From positions 1 to 64,000 of the forward strand of contig CAKOIE010000002.1 in the NCBI GenBank assembly GCA_934086395.1: a DNA stretch of 64,000 nucleotides, given 5' to 3'. The stretch is from an uncultured Bacilli bacterium. Lineage in GTDB: Bacteria; Bacillota_I; Bacilli_A; RF39; UBA660. Every line of letters starts with the position of its first letter. Within the stretch, counting starts at the first letter, position 1. The position numbers were made by a program, and so were the translations under genes. This document shows, piece by piece, positions 51,472 to 60,302 of this stretch. The notes under the pieces were generated by a model. That model saw nothing but the letters and a program-made list of their open reading frames with translations, was not told where the DNA came from and made no database searches.

Positions 51472-52590
51472 TTATTTTATTAATAAATAAATTAAGAATA
51501 CTAAATAGATTGATAAAATAATATATCCATTAATTTTAGTTGATTTTTGAGTTTTGTTATCTATTCCTAAAGCCATAGTTATAAAGATTCCACCAATAAG
51601 TCCACCAATATGAGCCCAATTATCAATTCCACTAAAAGTAAAACCTATAAGTAAGTTAAGTACTATAATAGGAACTATTTCTTTAAGTAAAACAGAACCT
51701 AAATATAATCTATAATGCATTCCAAAATATAATAAACTTCCTAATAATCCAAAGATAGCACCAGATGCACCTAGTGAATAACTATTAGTTAATATGCATG
51801 ATAATAATGAACCAGATAATCCACTAATTAAATAGATAATTAAATATTTCCATTTACCTAAGAATGTTTCCAATTGATTACCTATAACATATAATGAATA
51901 CATATTTACAATCAAGTGATAAATTGATCCATGCATAAATATAGAGGTAATTAAACGATATATTTCACCATTTCTTACTCTATATGGATCTAATATTAAA
52001 GCATTAAATAAGTTATCATTAAACATCGTTAAGACAAAGACTATAACATTTAATATAATTAGAATATTAGTAACAATAATTTTTTTTGGAGCAAATATAC
52101 TTTCAAATCGTTCATTTTTTTCAGCACTTCTAGTATTAATATCATTAGTAATATTTATAAAAGTATCAAATGAATTATCTTTCTTTAAAGATACTGTTTT
52201 TAATTTAGGAAAGATACCAGCAATATTATTGTCACTTCTTAAATCTTTTAAATCAGTTATTTTATAATTATTTATAGTTTTAGAATTTGTTAAATCAACA
52301 TTATCACCTACATCTAGTAAAAGATTTAAAGTTTTCATATTAAATGTTAAAGTTTTTTGTTTAATTTGCCTTGTTACATTCTTTATTTTATAGTTATCAA
52401 ACGCTAATTGATCATTATTATGAATATAGTTAGAATTAATACGAATTACTTTATATGGTGCTTCTAAATTTTCTAACCATATTTCATTTTTAACACCATT
52501 AACTATCATTGGTTCATAGTTTTCTTCAGTTATAAAGTAATGAACTAATTTCATTATTAATTCTTCTTTGGGATCCATATAATTATTCAT
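51472..52590 (-). CDS. Rhomboid family intramembrane serine protease
   Basis: 372 residues. N-terminal cytoplasmic domain (about 1-170), then seven membrane segments. Catalytic Ser in GASGAIFG (about 273-280), His in WAHIGGLIGGIF, and the HGSIYHLIVNMYSLYVIG segment with the oxyanion Asn. Resembles GluP (YqgP) with its N-terminal domain. Cleaves membrane proteins within the bilayer. Confidence 0.93.
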   Translation of the reverse strand: MNNYMDPKEELIMKLVHYFITEENYEPMIVNGVKNEIWLENLEAPYKVIRINSNYIHNNDQLAFDNYKIKNVTRQIKQKTLTFNMKTLNLLLDVGDNVDLTNSKTINNYKITDLKDLRSDNNIAGIFPKLKTVSLKKDNSFDTFINITNDINTRSAEKNERFESIFAPKKIIVTNILIILNVIVFVLTMFNDNLFNALILDPYRVRNGEIYRLITSIFMHGSIYHLIVNMYSLYVIGNQLETFLGKWKYLIIYLISGLSGSLLSCILTNSYSLGASGAIFGLLGSLLYFGMHYRLYLGSVLLKEIVPIIVLNLLIGFTFSGIDNWAHIGGLIGGIFITMALGIDNKTQKSTKINGYIILSIYLVFLIYLLIK

Positions 52591-52654
52591 TTCTTTTCAC
52601 CTAATTTCATATAATATTTTATAACAAAAGGATTCATTAGTAAAGGAGAAAAAT

Positions 52655-53101
52655 ATGTTAAAGAAAATAGTATTCTTTGGAATTATTGTTTTAATGTGGA
52701 ATTTAGGCTTAATTTTATTTCCGATTGATTATGGTTATTTAACAACTTTTAGACATTTAATTTACTTTAATTATGATATTTATTTAGTTATATGGGGATT
52801 TGTTTCTTTATTTATTAGTTATTCTTTTTATAGGTTATTTATTGATTTTGACTTAAATAATAATTATATATTTATATTTTTAATTAATTATATATTTACA
52901 GAGGTATTTGGTATATTTTTCTTTGTTTTTAATAGTTTAATTTTAAGTATAATTTGTATGTCTATAGTTGCAACTAGTAGTGTCTTAGTTTATTTAGAAG
53001 CAAAAAAAATTGATAGACATAGTTCTATGTTTGGAATTATACCTATCATATTTAATGGAATTAATTTAATATCTTTAATGGTAATGTTTATTCTAAACTA
53101 G
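52655..53101 (+). CDS. Small polytopic membrane protein
   Basis: 148 residues with five predicted membrane segments, start behind AAAGGAG. No family recognised. Its 3' end overlaps the convergent rluD gene by 14 nt. Confidence 0.6.
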   Translation: MLKKIVFFGIIVLMWNLGLILFPIDYGYLTTFRHLIYFNYDIYLVIWGFVSLFISYSFYRLFIDFDLNNNYIFIFLINYIFTEVFGIFFFVFNSLILSIICMSIVATSSVLVYLEAKKIDRHSSMFGIIPIIFNGINLISLMVMFILN

Positions 53102-53978
53102 TCAGAGTATCTAGAAAGTCTTGAAATTCTTTAGGTAATGGAGCTGTAAAATGAAGATGTTCTTTAGTTATAGGATGATAAAAATCTATTTCTCTTGAAT
53201 GAAGAAATTGACCGAACGGAGTGCATTTCATTTTAGTGTATACGGGATCATTATAAATTGGATAACCAATATATTTCATGTGAACTCTTATTTGATGAGT
53301 TCTTCCAGTTTCTAATTTTAAATTTATCAATGTATATCCTTTGTATCTTTTTAATACGTTAAAATGAGTGATAGCATTTTTGCTATTTTGTTTAGTAACT
53401 GTGTAGCGTTTACGTTCACTTGGATCACGGCCAATGGGAGCATCAATTAATCCCTCAGAAGTATCTAACTCACCTATTACTAATGCTGTATAATATCTAT
53501 AAATATCTTTATTTTTTAAAGCTTCAGCAAGTAATTCATGTGCTTTATTATTTTTTGCAACAACCATTAAACCACTTGTATCTTTGTCAATACGATGAAC
53601 AATTCCAGGACGTGCTTTACTACCATCACTTAAATTAGTAGTATATCCCATAAGAGCATTTACTAAAGTATGTTCTTGATTACCATTACCAGGATGAACT
53701 ACCATTCCACTTGGTTTATTAATTATCATTAAATCATTATCTTCATAAACAATGTCTAATTTAATATTTTCTGGTAAAATATCAGTTTCTTCTTTAAAGT
53801 TATCATCTACTATAATTTTATCATTAAGTTCTAATTTATAACTTGCTTTAGTTTTTTTATCATTTACTTTAATATTCTCATTATCAATCATTTTTTGAAT
53901 AATAGTACGAGAATAATCTAAATTTTCACTTAAATATTTATCAATTCTTTTTCCAACGTTTTCTTCACTTATTATCAT
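53088..53978 (-). CDS. rluD: 23S rRNA pseudouridine synthase, RluD type
   Basis: 296 residues. S4 domain (about 8-70: KRIDKYLSENLDYSRTIIQKMIDNENI), then the RluA-family catalytic domain with HRIDKDTSGLMVVAKN (catalytic Asp, about 131) and ETGRTHQIRVHMKYIGYPIYND. Could also be RluB-unlike YlyB of the same family, which lies next to lspA in Bacillus. It overlaps lspA by 14 nt, the same order as ylyB-lspA. Confidence 0.93.
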   Translation of the reverse strand: MIISEENVGKRIDKYLSENLDYSRTIIQKMIDNENIKVNDKKTKASYKLELNDKIIVDDNFKEETDILPENIKLDIVYEDNDLMIINKPSGMVVHPGNGNQEHTLVNALMGYTTNLSDGSKARPGIVHRIDKDTSGLMVVAKNNKAHELLAEALKNKDIYRYYTALVIGELDTSEGLIDAPIGRDPSERKRYTVTKQNSKNAITHFNVLKRYKGYTLINLKLETGRTHQIRVHMKYIGYPIYNDPVYTKMKCTPFGQFLHSREIDFYHPITKEHLHFTAPLPKEFQDFLDTLTSLE

Positions 53979-54417
53979 TTTTATCCTCTTTTATTGTTTT
54001 TATAATTATTAGAAATATACCTAAACATATACAAATATCACTTATATTGAATATAGGAAAATTATAATTAAAGATTCTAAAGTCTAGGAAATCTCTAACG
54101 TAACCAAAAATTAAACGATCTATTAAGTTACCTATTATTCCACCAAGTAATATATAAAATGAGATATTTTTTTCAATATATTTATCTATTAAATAGATAG
54201 CTATTAATGTTACACAAATAAATAATAAATTATAGCCTGATAGAATACTAAAAGCTGCTCCATTGTTATGGGCATTAGTTAAATAAAAAAAATTTTTAAT
54301 AATTTGAAATGATTTTAAATATTCAATATTTTGATTAATTAAAAATTTTGTTAACTGATCTATAATTATTATTAGAAATGTTATAAGGATATATTTCTTT
54401 TTTTTCATATTAATCAC
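53965..54417 (-). CDS. lspA: Lipoprotein signal peptidase
   Basis: 150 residues, four membrane segments. Aspartic protease removing signal peptides of prolipoproteins. Conserved blocks: DQLTKFLI, NNGAAFSIL (about 52-60), GGIIGNLIDRLIFGYVRDFLDF (catalytic Asp in NLIDR) and FNISDICI (second catalytic Asp). Processes the lipoproteins found elsewhere in this window. Confidence 0.96.
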   Translation of the reverse strand: MINMKKKKYILITFLIIIIDQLTKFLINQNIEYLKSFQIIKNFFYLTNAHNNGAAFSILSGYNLLFICVTLIAIYLIDKYIEKNISFYILLGGIIGNLIDRLIFGYVRDFLDFRIFNYNFPIFNISDICICLGIFLIIIKTIKEDKNDNK

Positions 54418-54435
54418 AGGATTATTATACTTTGT

Positions 54436-54657
54436 TTATTTTAAATTTACAAGTATTACGTCGGAACCGATTTTAGTAATGGATGAATAATCAATTTTGT
54501 ATTCAGAAGCAGAAAATTTTTTAATCATTTTTAGAGAACCCACAACAAAATAGTTAATAGAACCATTTTCATTTACATCTATATCAATTATTTTTCCTAG
54601 GTTAGCACCAGTATTTTGATTTATGATATCTTTATTTTGCATATCGGATACTAGCAT
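54436..54657 (-). CDS. YlmC/YmxH-type PRC-barrel sporulation-associated protein
   Basis: 73 residues: MLVSDMQNKDIINQNTGANL, ending SKIGSDVILVNL-like. Small PRC-barrel protein next to sigG, as ylmC is in Bacillus. Role not settled; linked to sporulation by place and expression in relatives. 25 nt after sigG. Confidence 0.82.
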   Translation of the reverse strand: MLVSDMQNKDIINQNTGANLGKIIDIDVNENGSINYFVVGSLKMIKKFSASEYKIDYSSITKIGSDVILVNLK

Positions 54658-54682
54658 AATGTATCACCAATTAATTATATGT

Positions 54683-55456
54683 TTATCTTAAATACTTTTT
54701 CATATTATTGATGGCATTTTTTTCGATACGTGATACTTGGGCTTGTGATACGCCTAAATCAGCTGCAATTTCTAACTGAGTTTTACCATAAATATATCTA
54801 GCATAAAGAACATTTCTTTCTCTCAAGTTTATTTGATTTAAGGCACCAGTTAAAGATATTGTATCATTTTGATCAATTAAATCTTTTTTACTTGATAACT
54901 GATCTTCTAAGTAAATTGTATCTCCTCCATCATTATAAATTGGTTCAGAAATTGATACTGGTTCTATTAATGATTCTAAAGCAAGAGATAAATCATACTC
55001 AGTAATATTTAATTCATGACATATTTGTTTATTAGATGGTTCGATTCCATGTTTAAGTAAATAATTTTCTTTATATTTTAGAATTTGATAGGCTGTATCT
55101 TTAATGCTTCTAGATATTCTTACAACACTTGATTCTCTAATAAATCTTTTTACTTCTCCTAAAATAAGGGGTACTGCATAAGTAGAAAATCGAACATCAT
55201 AATCAAGTGAAAAATTATCTACTGCTTTAATTAAGCCAACTGTTCCAATTTGAAATAAATCATTCATGTCATATTTGCCACTATTATAATGTTTAATTAC
55301 GCTTAAAACTAATTTAAGATTACCATTTACTATATCATCTTTAGCAAGTTTGTCTCCTTTTTGATATTTTTTAAATAATTCAATAGTTTCTTCATTTTTT
55401 AATACTTTTAATTTGTTTGTATCAATTCCAGTTATTTCAACTTTATATTTTCCCAA
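54683..55456 (-). CDS. sigG: Sporulation sigma factor G
   Basis: 257 residues. Late forespore sigma factor. The N-terminus MGKYKVEITGIDTNKLKVL is diagnostic of SigG. Region 2 (LFQIGTVGLIKAVDNFSLDYDVRFSTYAVPLILGEVKRFIRE) and region 4 (RERNVLYARYIYGKTQLEIAADLGVSQAQVSRIEK) are complete. Same order as Bacillus spoIIGA-sigE-sigG-ylmC, but separated from sigE by the duplicated small-peptide locus. Confidence 0.97.
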   Translation of the reverse strand: MGKYKVEITGIDTNKLKVLKNEETIELFKKYQKGDKLAKDDIVNGNLKLVLSVIKHYNSGKYDMNDLFQIGTVGLIKAVDNFSLDYDVRFSTYAVPLILGEVKRFIRESSVVRISRSIKDTAYQILKYKENYLLKHGIEPSNKQICHELNITEYDLSLALESLIEPVSISEPIYNDGGDTIYLEDQLSSKKDLIDQNDTISLTGALNQINLRERNVLYARYIYGKTQLEIAADLGVSQAQVSRIEKNAINNMKKYLR

Positions 55457-55590
55457 AATAAATCTCTCCTCTAATTTATAGTGGAAAGATTTTGAGATGT
55501 TTATTCATACTTAATTATTTATTTTATTGGTCTCATGGTTTTAGCCTCTAATCGTGCATTAAAATTTTAACGAATATTCATATATTTTTG

Positions 55591-55620
55591 TTGACTATTC
55601 TATAATCTATTTGATATATT
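55591..55620 (+). promoter_or_regulatory. Promoter of peptide gene, copy 1
   Basis: TTGACT, 18 bp, TATATT; predicted start near 55627. The same promoter recurs at 55958-55987. Confidence 0.75.
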
Positions 55621-55651
55621 AATTTTCAGGAACATCTAATATGTTTGAGTG

Positions 55652-55689
55652 ATTACTCCATATCTTTATTTTTTAAAGAAAGGAGTGAT
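55652..55689 (+). promoter_or_regulatory. Hairpin sequestering the ribosome binding site, copy 1
   Basis: ATTACTCC (55652-55659) pairs with GGAGTGAT (55682-55689), one G-U pair, and CTTTA with TAAAG inside. The AAAGGAG ribosome binding site of the peptide lies within the stem. The same structure is kept in copy 2 (56019-56056). Confidence 0.7.
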
Positions 55690-55692
55690 TTT

Positions 55693-55773
55693 ATGAGAAA
55701 AATTGATTATCTAATCCTTTTTCTTATAGTAATTATTTTTATATTATTATTTATTATTATTAAACTGATATAA
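55693..55773 (+). CDS. 26-residue hydrophobic peptide, copy 1 (candidate type I toxin)
   Basis: Starts MRKIDYLILFLIVII and ends IIIKLI: a short charged head, about 17 hydrophobic residues and a single Lys near the end, like membrane toxins of type I systems. AAAGGAG lies 7 nt before the ATG but is held in a hairpin. Copy 2 encodes exactly the same peptide with six nucleotide changes, all synonymous, so the peptide is under selection. I do not recognise a named family. Confidence 0.8.
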   Translation: MRKIDYLILFLIVIIFILLFIIIKLI

Positions 55774-55880
55774 AAAAATCACCATAAACTTTGGGGGTTT
55801 TGGTGAAACTTTGATAAAGGGTAATCACCTAGCTATCCAAATTAGGTGTTCCTTTTTTATTTTATGTAAGTCTTACTTAC
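55772..55880 (-). ncRNA. Antisense RNA, copy 1 (candidate type I antitoxin)
   Basis: Minus-strand promoter TTGAAG (55915-55910), 17 bp, TATAAT (55892-55887) with a TG extension; start near 55880. It ends at a stem TCACCA/TGGTGA (55806-55779) followed by seven T. About 109 nt long and complementary to the 3' untranslated part of the peptide mRNA. Confidence 0.75.
55826..55858 (+). terminator. Terminator of the peptide mRNA, copy 1
   Basis: CACCTA/TAGGTG stem followed by TTCC and six T. It lies inside the antisense RNA region, so the two transcripts overlap at their 3' ends. Confidence 0.7.
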
Positions 55881-55957
55881 GTATTCATTATAGCAAAAAA
55901 TATTTTTATCTTCAATAGTGTTACCATAATAATTTAACGAATATTCATATATTTTTG

Positions 55958-55987
55958 TTGACTATTCTATAATCTATTTGATATATT
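55958..55987 (+). promoter_or_regulatory. Promoter of peptide gene, copy 2
   Basis: TTGACT, 18 bp, TATATT, identical in layout to copy 1. Confidence 0.75.
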
Positions 55988-56059
55988 AATTTTCAGGAAC
56001 ATCTAATATGTTTGGGTGATTACTCCATATCTTTATTTTTTAAAGAAAGGAGTGATTTT

Positions 56060-56140
56060 ATGAGAAAGATAGATTATTTAATCCTTTTTCTTATAGTAAT
56101 TATTTTTATATTGTTATTTATTATTATTAAATTAATATAA
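56060..56140 (+). CDS. 26-residue hydrophobic peptide, copy 2
   Basis: Identical peptide to copy 1. Codon differences at Lys3, Ile4, Leu7, Leu18 and Leu25 are all silent. Same ribosome binding site and hairpin. Confidence 0.8.
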   Translation: MRKIDYLILFLIVIIFILLFIIIKLI

Positions 56141-56246
56141 AAAAATCACCATAAACTTTGGGGGTTTTGGTGAAAATCACAAATTAGGATAATCACCTAA
56201 CTAACCAAAATTAGGTGTTCCTTTTTATTTTATGTAAGTCTTGCTT
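56139..56246 (-). ncRNA. Antisense RNA, copy 2
   Basis: Minus-strand promoter TTGAAA, 17 bp, TATAAT with TG extension (about 56282-56254); terminator stem TCACCA/TGGTGA then T-run near 56140. The -35 is even closer to consensus than in copy 1. Confidence 0.75.
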
Positions 56247-56307
56247 ACGTATTCATTATAGCAAAAATTTGACGAATTTTCAAGATGCTAAAATACGCAA
56301 TTTCATA

Positions 56308-57000
56308 TTATTTAACTTCCATAACTGTTTGAAGTTTTTTAATAACCTTTTTTTCAATACGTGATATGTAAGACTGACTTATACCTAACATTGCTGCTAC
56401 TTCTTTTTGAGTATATTCTTCATTATTATTTAAACCATAACGAAGTGTCATAATTTCTTTTTCACGATCATTTAATTTTACCAATTCTTTTTTTAATAAA
56501 TCTTTATCTACTTTTAAAGAAAACTCATCAAATACGATATTATTATCAGTTCCTAAAATATCTTCTAAGTGCAATTCATTACCTTCAGGATCATAGTTTA
56601 TTGCATCTTCTAAAGAAACTTCTGTTTTTCTTTTTTTATTTTTGCGAATATACATTAATATTTCGTTAGCGATACAACGAGATGCATAGGTAGCTAATCT
56701 AATATTTTTATCTGGTTTATAAGTTTCAATTCCTTTAATTAAACCAATAGATCCAATAGATACTAAATCTTCTAAGTCATAACCCGTACTTTCATATTTT
56801 TTAGCTAAAAAGACTACCAATCTAAGATTATGTTCTATAAGTTTATTTCTAGCTTGTATATCACCTTGTTTACTTTTAATAATTTCTTCAAACTCTTCTT
56901 CTTTGGATAAAGGTGGTGGTAATATATCTGCACTACCAACAAATAGTAAACTATTATCTATTTTTAACAACTTAAATATTAAATCAATTAATTTTCTCAT
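56308..57000 (-). CDS. sigE: Sporulation sigma factor E
   Basis: 230 residues. Early mother-cell sigma factor. Short pro-like N-terminus (MRKLIDLIFKLLKIDNSLLFVGSADILPPPLSKEEE) with the conserved PPPLSKEEE, then region 2 (YESTGYDLEDLVSIGSIGLIKGIETYKPDKNIRLATYASRCIANEILMYIRKNKK) and region 4 (YTQKEVAAMLGISQSYISRIEKKVI). Its start overlaps the end of spoIIGA (4 nt), the protease that activates it. Confidence 0.97.
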   Translation of the reverse strand: MRKLIDLIFKLLKIDNSLLFVGSADILPPPLSKEEEFEEIIKSKQGDIQARNKLIEHNLRLVVFLAKKYESTGYDLEDLVSIGSIGLIKGIETYKPDKNIRLATYASRCIANEILMYIRKNKKRKTEVSLEDAINYDPEGNELHLEDILGTDNNIVFDEFSLKVDKDLLKKELVKLNDREKEIMTLRYGLNNNEEYTQKEVAAMLGISQSYISRIEKKVIKKLQTVMEVK

Positions 57001-57761
57001 AGTATCTCCTTATTTAATATAATTTTTATTCCATTTATATTTACATCTGACAAACCAATTAAAGCTTTTTTTGTTTTTTTATTATTAACCATAATTTTTT
57101 GAGGGGAAAACACTTCAAGTAAATCTTTATTATTAACAGTGTAATACGGAACTAAAAATGTTTTAATATGATCATCTATTAAAGATGAATTTACTAAAAT
57201 GATTGGTTTATGAAAGTAAGGATCTTTTAATTTATTACCAGTATCTAAAAAGGCAGTATCTTTAATAACTTTATCATTATAGTATATTTCAATATTGTAA
57301 TAGTTTTGATATTCAATTTGATAATGTTTTTGTTTATTAATAAATTTAATTATAATAAATGGACTAATTAATAAAAGTAAATAAAGATTTATTTTTAAAC
57401 CATTATTTTCAAAGATATACCCTTTATTTGACAAAGTAACTGTATCATTAAGTAAGTAAATTGTTCCACCTAAAATAATACTAAGAATATATAAATAAAT
57501 AAGATTATCTTTAAAATAATTAAAGTTTTGATATTTAAAACTAATAATTATCATAATAATACTAGTTATTAACTTATACATTAATAATAACATGTTATTG
57601 TTTAGATAAAATAATAGTATAGTTGATAATGAACCAATAATAGAAGCAATAATTATACGAAATATATTTGGTTTTCTTTTTAATAAAACTGATACACCAA
57701 TTAAAAGTAATAAATCTATTAAAAAATTAAATAAAATAATTAAATCAACATATATTACCAT
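56997..57761 (-). CDS. spoIIGA: Pro-sigma-E processing peptidase
   Basis: 254 residues. Five membrane segments in the N-terminal half and a cytoplasmic aspartic-protease domain with DTAFLDTGNKLKDPYFHKPIILV (catalytic D-T-G). Activates pro-SigE during sporulation. Translationally coupled to sigE. Confidence 0.94.
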   Translation of the reverse strand: MVIYVDLIILFNFLIDLLLLIGVSVLLKRKPNIFRIIIASIIGSLSTILLFYLNNNMLLLMYKLITSIIMIIISFKYQNFNYFKDNLIYLYILSIILGGTIYLLNDTVTLSNKGYIFENNGLKINLYLLLLISPFIIIKFINKQKHYQIEYQNYYNIEIYYNDKVIKDTAFLDTGNKLKDPYFHKPIILVNSSLIDDHIKTFLVPYYTVNNKDLLEVFSPQKIMVNNKKTKKALIGLSDVNINGIKIILNKEIL

Positions 57762-57964
57762 TTACCATCACCATTTAGATTATAAAATATAGAAATTTAA
57801 AAAAATGTCGAAAAAAATTGTAGTATCTTAACTTTATTTATTTTTCATTAGCTGTTATTTACGACAAAATAATTAAAAATAAAGCACTATTAAAAAAATT
57901 AAACATCCAATATTATACCCAAAAAATGGTTTTATTAAGACAAGCAACTATCACCTAGATCCAA

Positions 57965-57992
57965 TAAAAAAATAACTCAAAAAAGTTATTTT
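57965..57992. terminator. Terminator of the YtxH unit
   Basis: AAATAACT/AGTTATTT stem with an A-rich loop and T-run on the + and, less so, minus strand. The rest of 57762-57964 shows nothing recognisable. Confidence 0.6.
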
Positions 57993-58399
57993 TATTTTCC
58001 TTTATTTTCTGTTTTTTCTAATTTAGCAACAGTTTCATTTAAAACTTCAATAGTTTTCTTTCTAACATCAGAAGCAGCTTTTTCCAAAACAGGAGTTCCT
58101 TTTTCAACAGCTAAATTATATAAATCATTAGCTTTCTTTTCAATCTCTTTACCTTTTTTCTTAACAACAGAAACTACCTTTTCCTTATCTAAATCTTTTA
58201 ATTCTTTTTGGATCTCATTAATAGATTTTTCAATAGAATCTTTTACATCATCATATTCAATATCTTTAGCTTTTTCCCAAAGATTTTTCATCTTATCAAC
58301 TAAATCCTTTCTAGTATCTTCACCCTTTTTTGGTGCAAATAACAATCCTAATGTAGCACCTACTGCAAGTCCAGCAAATAATCCACCTTTTTTACTCAT
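57992..58399 (-). CDS. YtxH domain protein
   Basis: 135 residues. One membrane segment with the YtxH hallmark GGLFAGLAVGATLGLLFAPKKGEDTRK (about 5-31), then a long Lys/Glu-rich helix that likely forms a coiled coil. Such proteins are stress-linked in Bacillus. Overlaps the preceding gene by 8 nt. Confidence 0.85.
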   Translation of the reverse strand: MSKKGGLFAGLAVGATLGLLFAPKKGEDTRKDLVDKMKNLWEKAKDIEYDDVKDSIEKSINEIQKELKDLDKEKVVSVVKKKGKEIEKKANDLYNLAVEKGTPVLEKAASDVRKKTIEVLNETVAKLEKTENKGK

Positions 58400-58682
58400 A
58401 ATCGTCTTCCTCTTCCTTTCTCTTCTTTAAACTTACAATTTTATTGACAATTCCTTTTACAAAACCAGCAACATAATCAGTAAGAAATCCAATTTTATTA
58501 GTAAATAAATCAAAAACATTAAAAACTTTATCTAGACTTTTTACTTTCTTAGTTACATCATCAATTAAATAATTGAAATTGTCTATTGTAATTATAAGTT
58601 TAATTCCTAAAATAATACCTATAACTAATAAAATAATAAGTAAAATATAAATAATAATTGGTAATACTTCCATTAATGTCAT
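58392..58682 (-). CDS. Small DUF948-like membrane protein
   Basis: 96 residues with one N-terminal membrane segment (about 8-31), then an amphipathic helix (DDVTKKVKSLDKVFNVFDLFTNKIGFL). Matches the DUF948 plan; DUF948 and YtxH genes often lie together in Firmicutes. Overlaps both neighbours. Confidence 0.7.
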   Translation of the reverse strand: MTLMEVLPIIIYILLIILLVIGIILGIKLIITIDNFNYLIDDVTKKVKSLDKVFNVFDLFTNKIGFLTDYVAGFVKGIVNKIVSLKKRKEEEDDYE

Positions 58683-59557
58683 TATTCTTCTTCCTCCTCG
58701 TCCTTATTTTCATACATAGAATCTATTAAGTTAAATAAATCTTTTTCTAAAGTATCATCTTCATCATCTTTTGTTGTTTCTTCAATTTTTTTATCTTCTA
58801 CTATAGGCATTTCAGATGTAGTCTCTACTTCTTCATTTTCACTTACAAATTCTTCTTTACTAATTTCTTCAGGAACTTCAGGCAAAATATCATCTTCTAA
58901 TGGTTTTTCTTTTTGAATCTCTTGATTACTAATGAGAATTTCATCTAATGTCTTTAAAGGTTCAGCAAATTCATCATCTACCTTTTTATTTTCTACTTCT
59001 TTTTTCTTTTCATACGCTTTTTTTCTAACATCTTCTAAACTTGGTCCCTTTACTCCTGTATCTGTTTTAATAATTACATCATCTTTAGTATAATTTTGAT
59101 TTAAAACCCCATAAACAGGAGAAATTACTGGAGACGGAGTAAATATCTTTTTCTTTTCTTCTTTCTTTTGCTGTAAAAATTTAGAATAATCTCTAGGTTG
59201 TTCTCTCTTTCTTTCAGGTTCTTTGACAACATATTCATCTTTATTTCTTCTAGGAACATCATAATCATCATCAAAAAAGCTACTATTACTACTTGATTGT
59301 GAGTAACTATTACGTTTATTAACACTCAATTCCTTATCACTTCTAGTTGGTAGATCATCATCGAAATCTAAAGGAAAATTAAAGTTACTTGTCTTTTTTT
59401 GAGGTTCACTAACAATATCATCATCCTTATCTTCAACAGGCATTTTAACCTCTTTTATCGGATTACTTTCCTTTACAACACTCTTTTTCTCATAAGTAGT
59501 TTCCTCATCTTCATCAATATCAAATAATACATCTTTTATTTTCTTAAAAACACTCAT
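58682..59557 (-). CDS. Acidic low-complexity protein of unknown function
   Basis: 291 residues, strongly charged, mostly disordered, with a short N-terminal motif (SVFKKIKDVLFDIDEDEE) and acidic C-terminus (ENKDEEEEE). The middle holds PSPVISPVYGVLNQNYTKDDV, a short conserved-looking motif. No signal peptide. In the envelope gene group with the DUF948 and YtxH genes; a division or cell-shape scaffold is possible but unproven. Confidence 0.65.
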   Translation of the reverse strand: MSVFKKIKDVLFDIDEDEETTYEKKSVVKESNPIKEVKMPVEDKDDDIVSEPQKKTSNFNFPLDFDDDLPTRSDKELSVNKRNSYSQSSSNSSFFDDDYDVPRRNKDEYVVKEPERKREQPRDYSKFLQQKKEEKKKIFTPSPVISPVYGVLNQNYTKDDVIIKTDTGVKGPSLEDVRKKAYEKKKEVENKKVDDEFAEPLKTLDEILISNQEIQKEKPLEDDILPEVPEEISKEEFVSENEEVETTSEMPIVEDKKIEETTKDDEDDTLEKDLFNLIDSMYENKDEEEEE

Positions 59558-59560
59558 TAG

Positions 59561-60205
59561 TTATTCTCCTTTTATTAAATCATAATCTGGTACTTCATCA
59601 TCTTTATAATTATCATACTCTTCAACTACCTTTAAGAAGTTTGAATCTTTTGAATTAGTCTCAAATATATTAAAACTCTCTTCACTATAGTTAAGTACAT
59701 CTTCCTCAAGTAAATTTCCAATTATATCATCATTATACTCTACTGAAGATAAAATAATTAAACTATTTGCAATAGCATTAGCAATATCATTACTATCTAC
59801 TATTACTTCTATTTTAGCATAATTATACATTATTTCAATTAAATATTTATCATTTTTTACATTTATTTCAATATATCCACTCTTATTATCATAATTAATT
59901 AACTCACTCATATAAACATTATCTTTAACTTTATAACTATTTTCCACCTTATGATAATAACTAACAATATCTACAAACATATAATATTTAAGATTATTTT
60001 CTCTAAACACTATATTTCTCTCATTAATTTTATCTATCACTAAATTAGATGGCAAATAAAATTTATAACCATTTTTATATTCATTAGCGTTATTACTTTT
60101 ACTAGATATAACTTTATTAATAATTTGTTCAACATTATTATTATCTATTTTAGTACAACCACACAATAAGGTTACACTAAATATTAATATTATTATTTTC
60201 TTCAT
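59561..60205 (-). CDS. Lipoprotein of unknown function
   Basis: 214 residues. Lipobox LLCGC with Cys17. The mature part is beta-rich, Asn/Tyr-rich, with an acidic tail (YDNYKDDEVPDYDLIKGE). No family recognised. Four nt before the acidic 291-residue protein gene and probably the first gene of that unit. Confidence 0.75.
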   Translation of the reverse strand: MKKIIILIFSVTLLCGCTKIDNNNVEQIINKVISSKSNNANEYKNGYKFYLPSNLVIDKINERNIVFRENNLKYYMFVDIVSYYHKVENSYKVKDNVYMSELINYDNKSGYIEINVKNDKYLIEIMYNYAKIEVIVDSNDIANAIANSLIILSSVEYNDDIIGNLLEEDVLNYSEESFNIFETNSKDSNFLKVVEEYDNYKDDEVPDYDLIKGE

Positions 60206-60267
60206 CTATATCCCTCTAAATAATCATATCACAAATATGGATCTTCATAAAGAAAAAATTTGCAAAC

Positions 60268-60302
60268 AAAAACTAGAAGCGCCTTTCTAATCGCTTCTAG
60301 TC
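60268..60302 (-). terminator. Terminator after the secreted-protein unit
   Basis: ACTAGAAGCG/CGCTTCTAGT, a perfect 10-bp stem, followed by TTTTTG on the minus strand. The stop codon of the 42-residue ORF lies in its loop. Confidence 0.85.

Larger units (their letters stand above)
55564..56275. repeat. Tandem duplication with 367-bp period
   Basis: Copy 1 from about 55564, copy 2 from about 55931. Promoter (55591 and 55958), peptide start (55693 and 56060), terminator stems and antisense promoter repeat in the same order. Copies differ at scattered positions, including a few small indels after the stop codon. Confidence 0.95.

Noticed and set aside
59125..59325. 66-codon minus-strand ORF
   Set aside because: Shadow within the acidic 291-residue protein gene.
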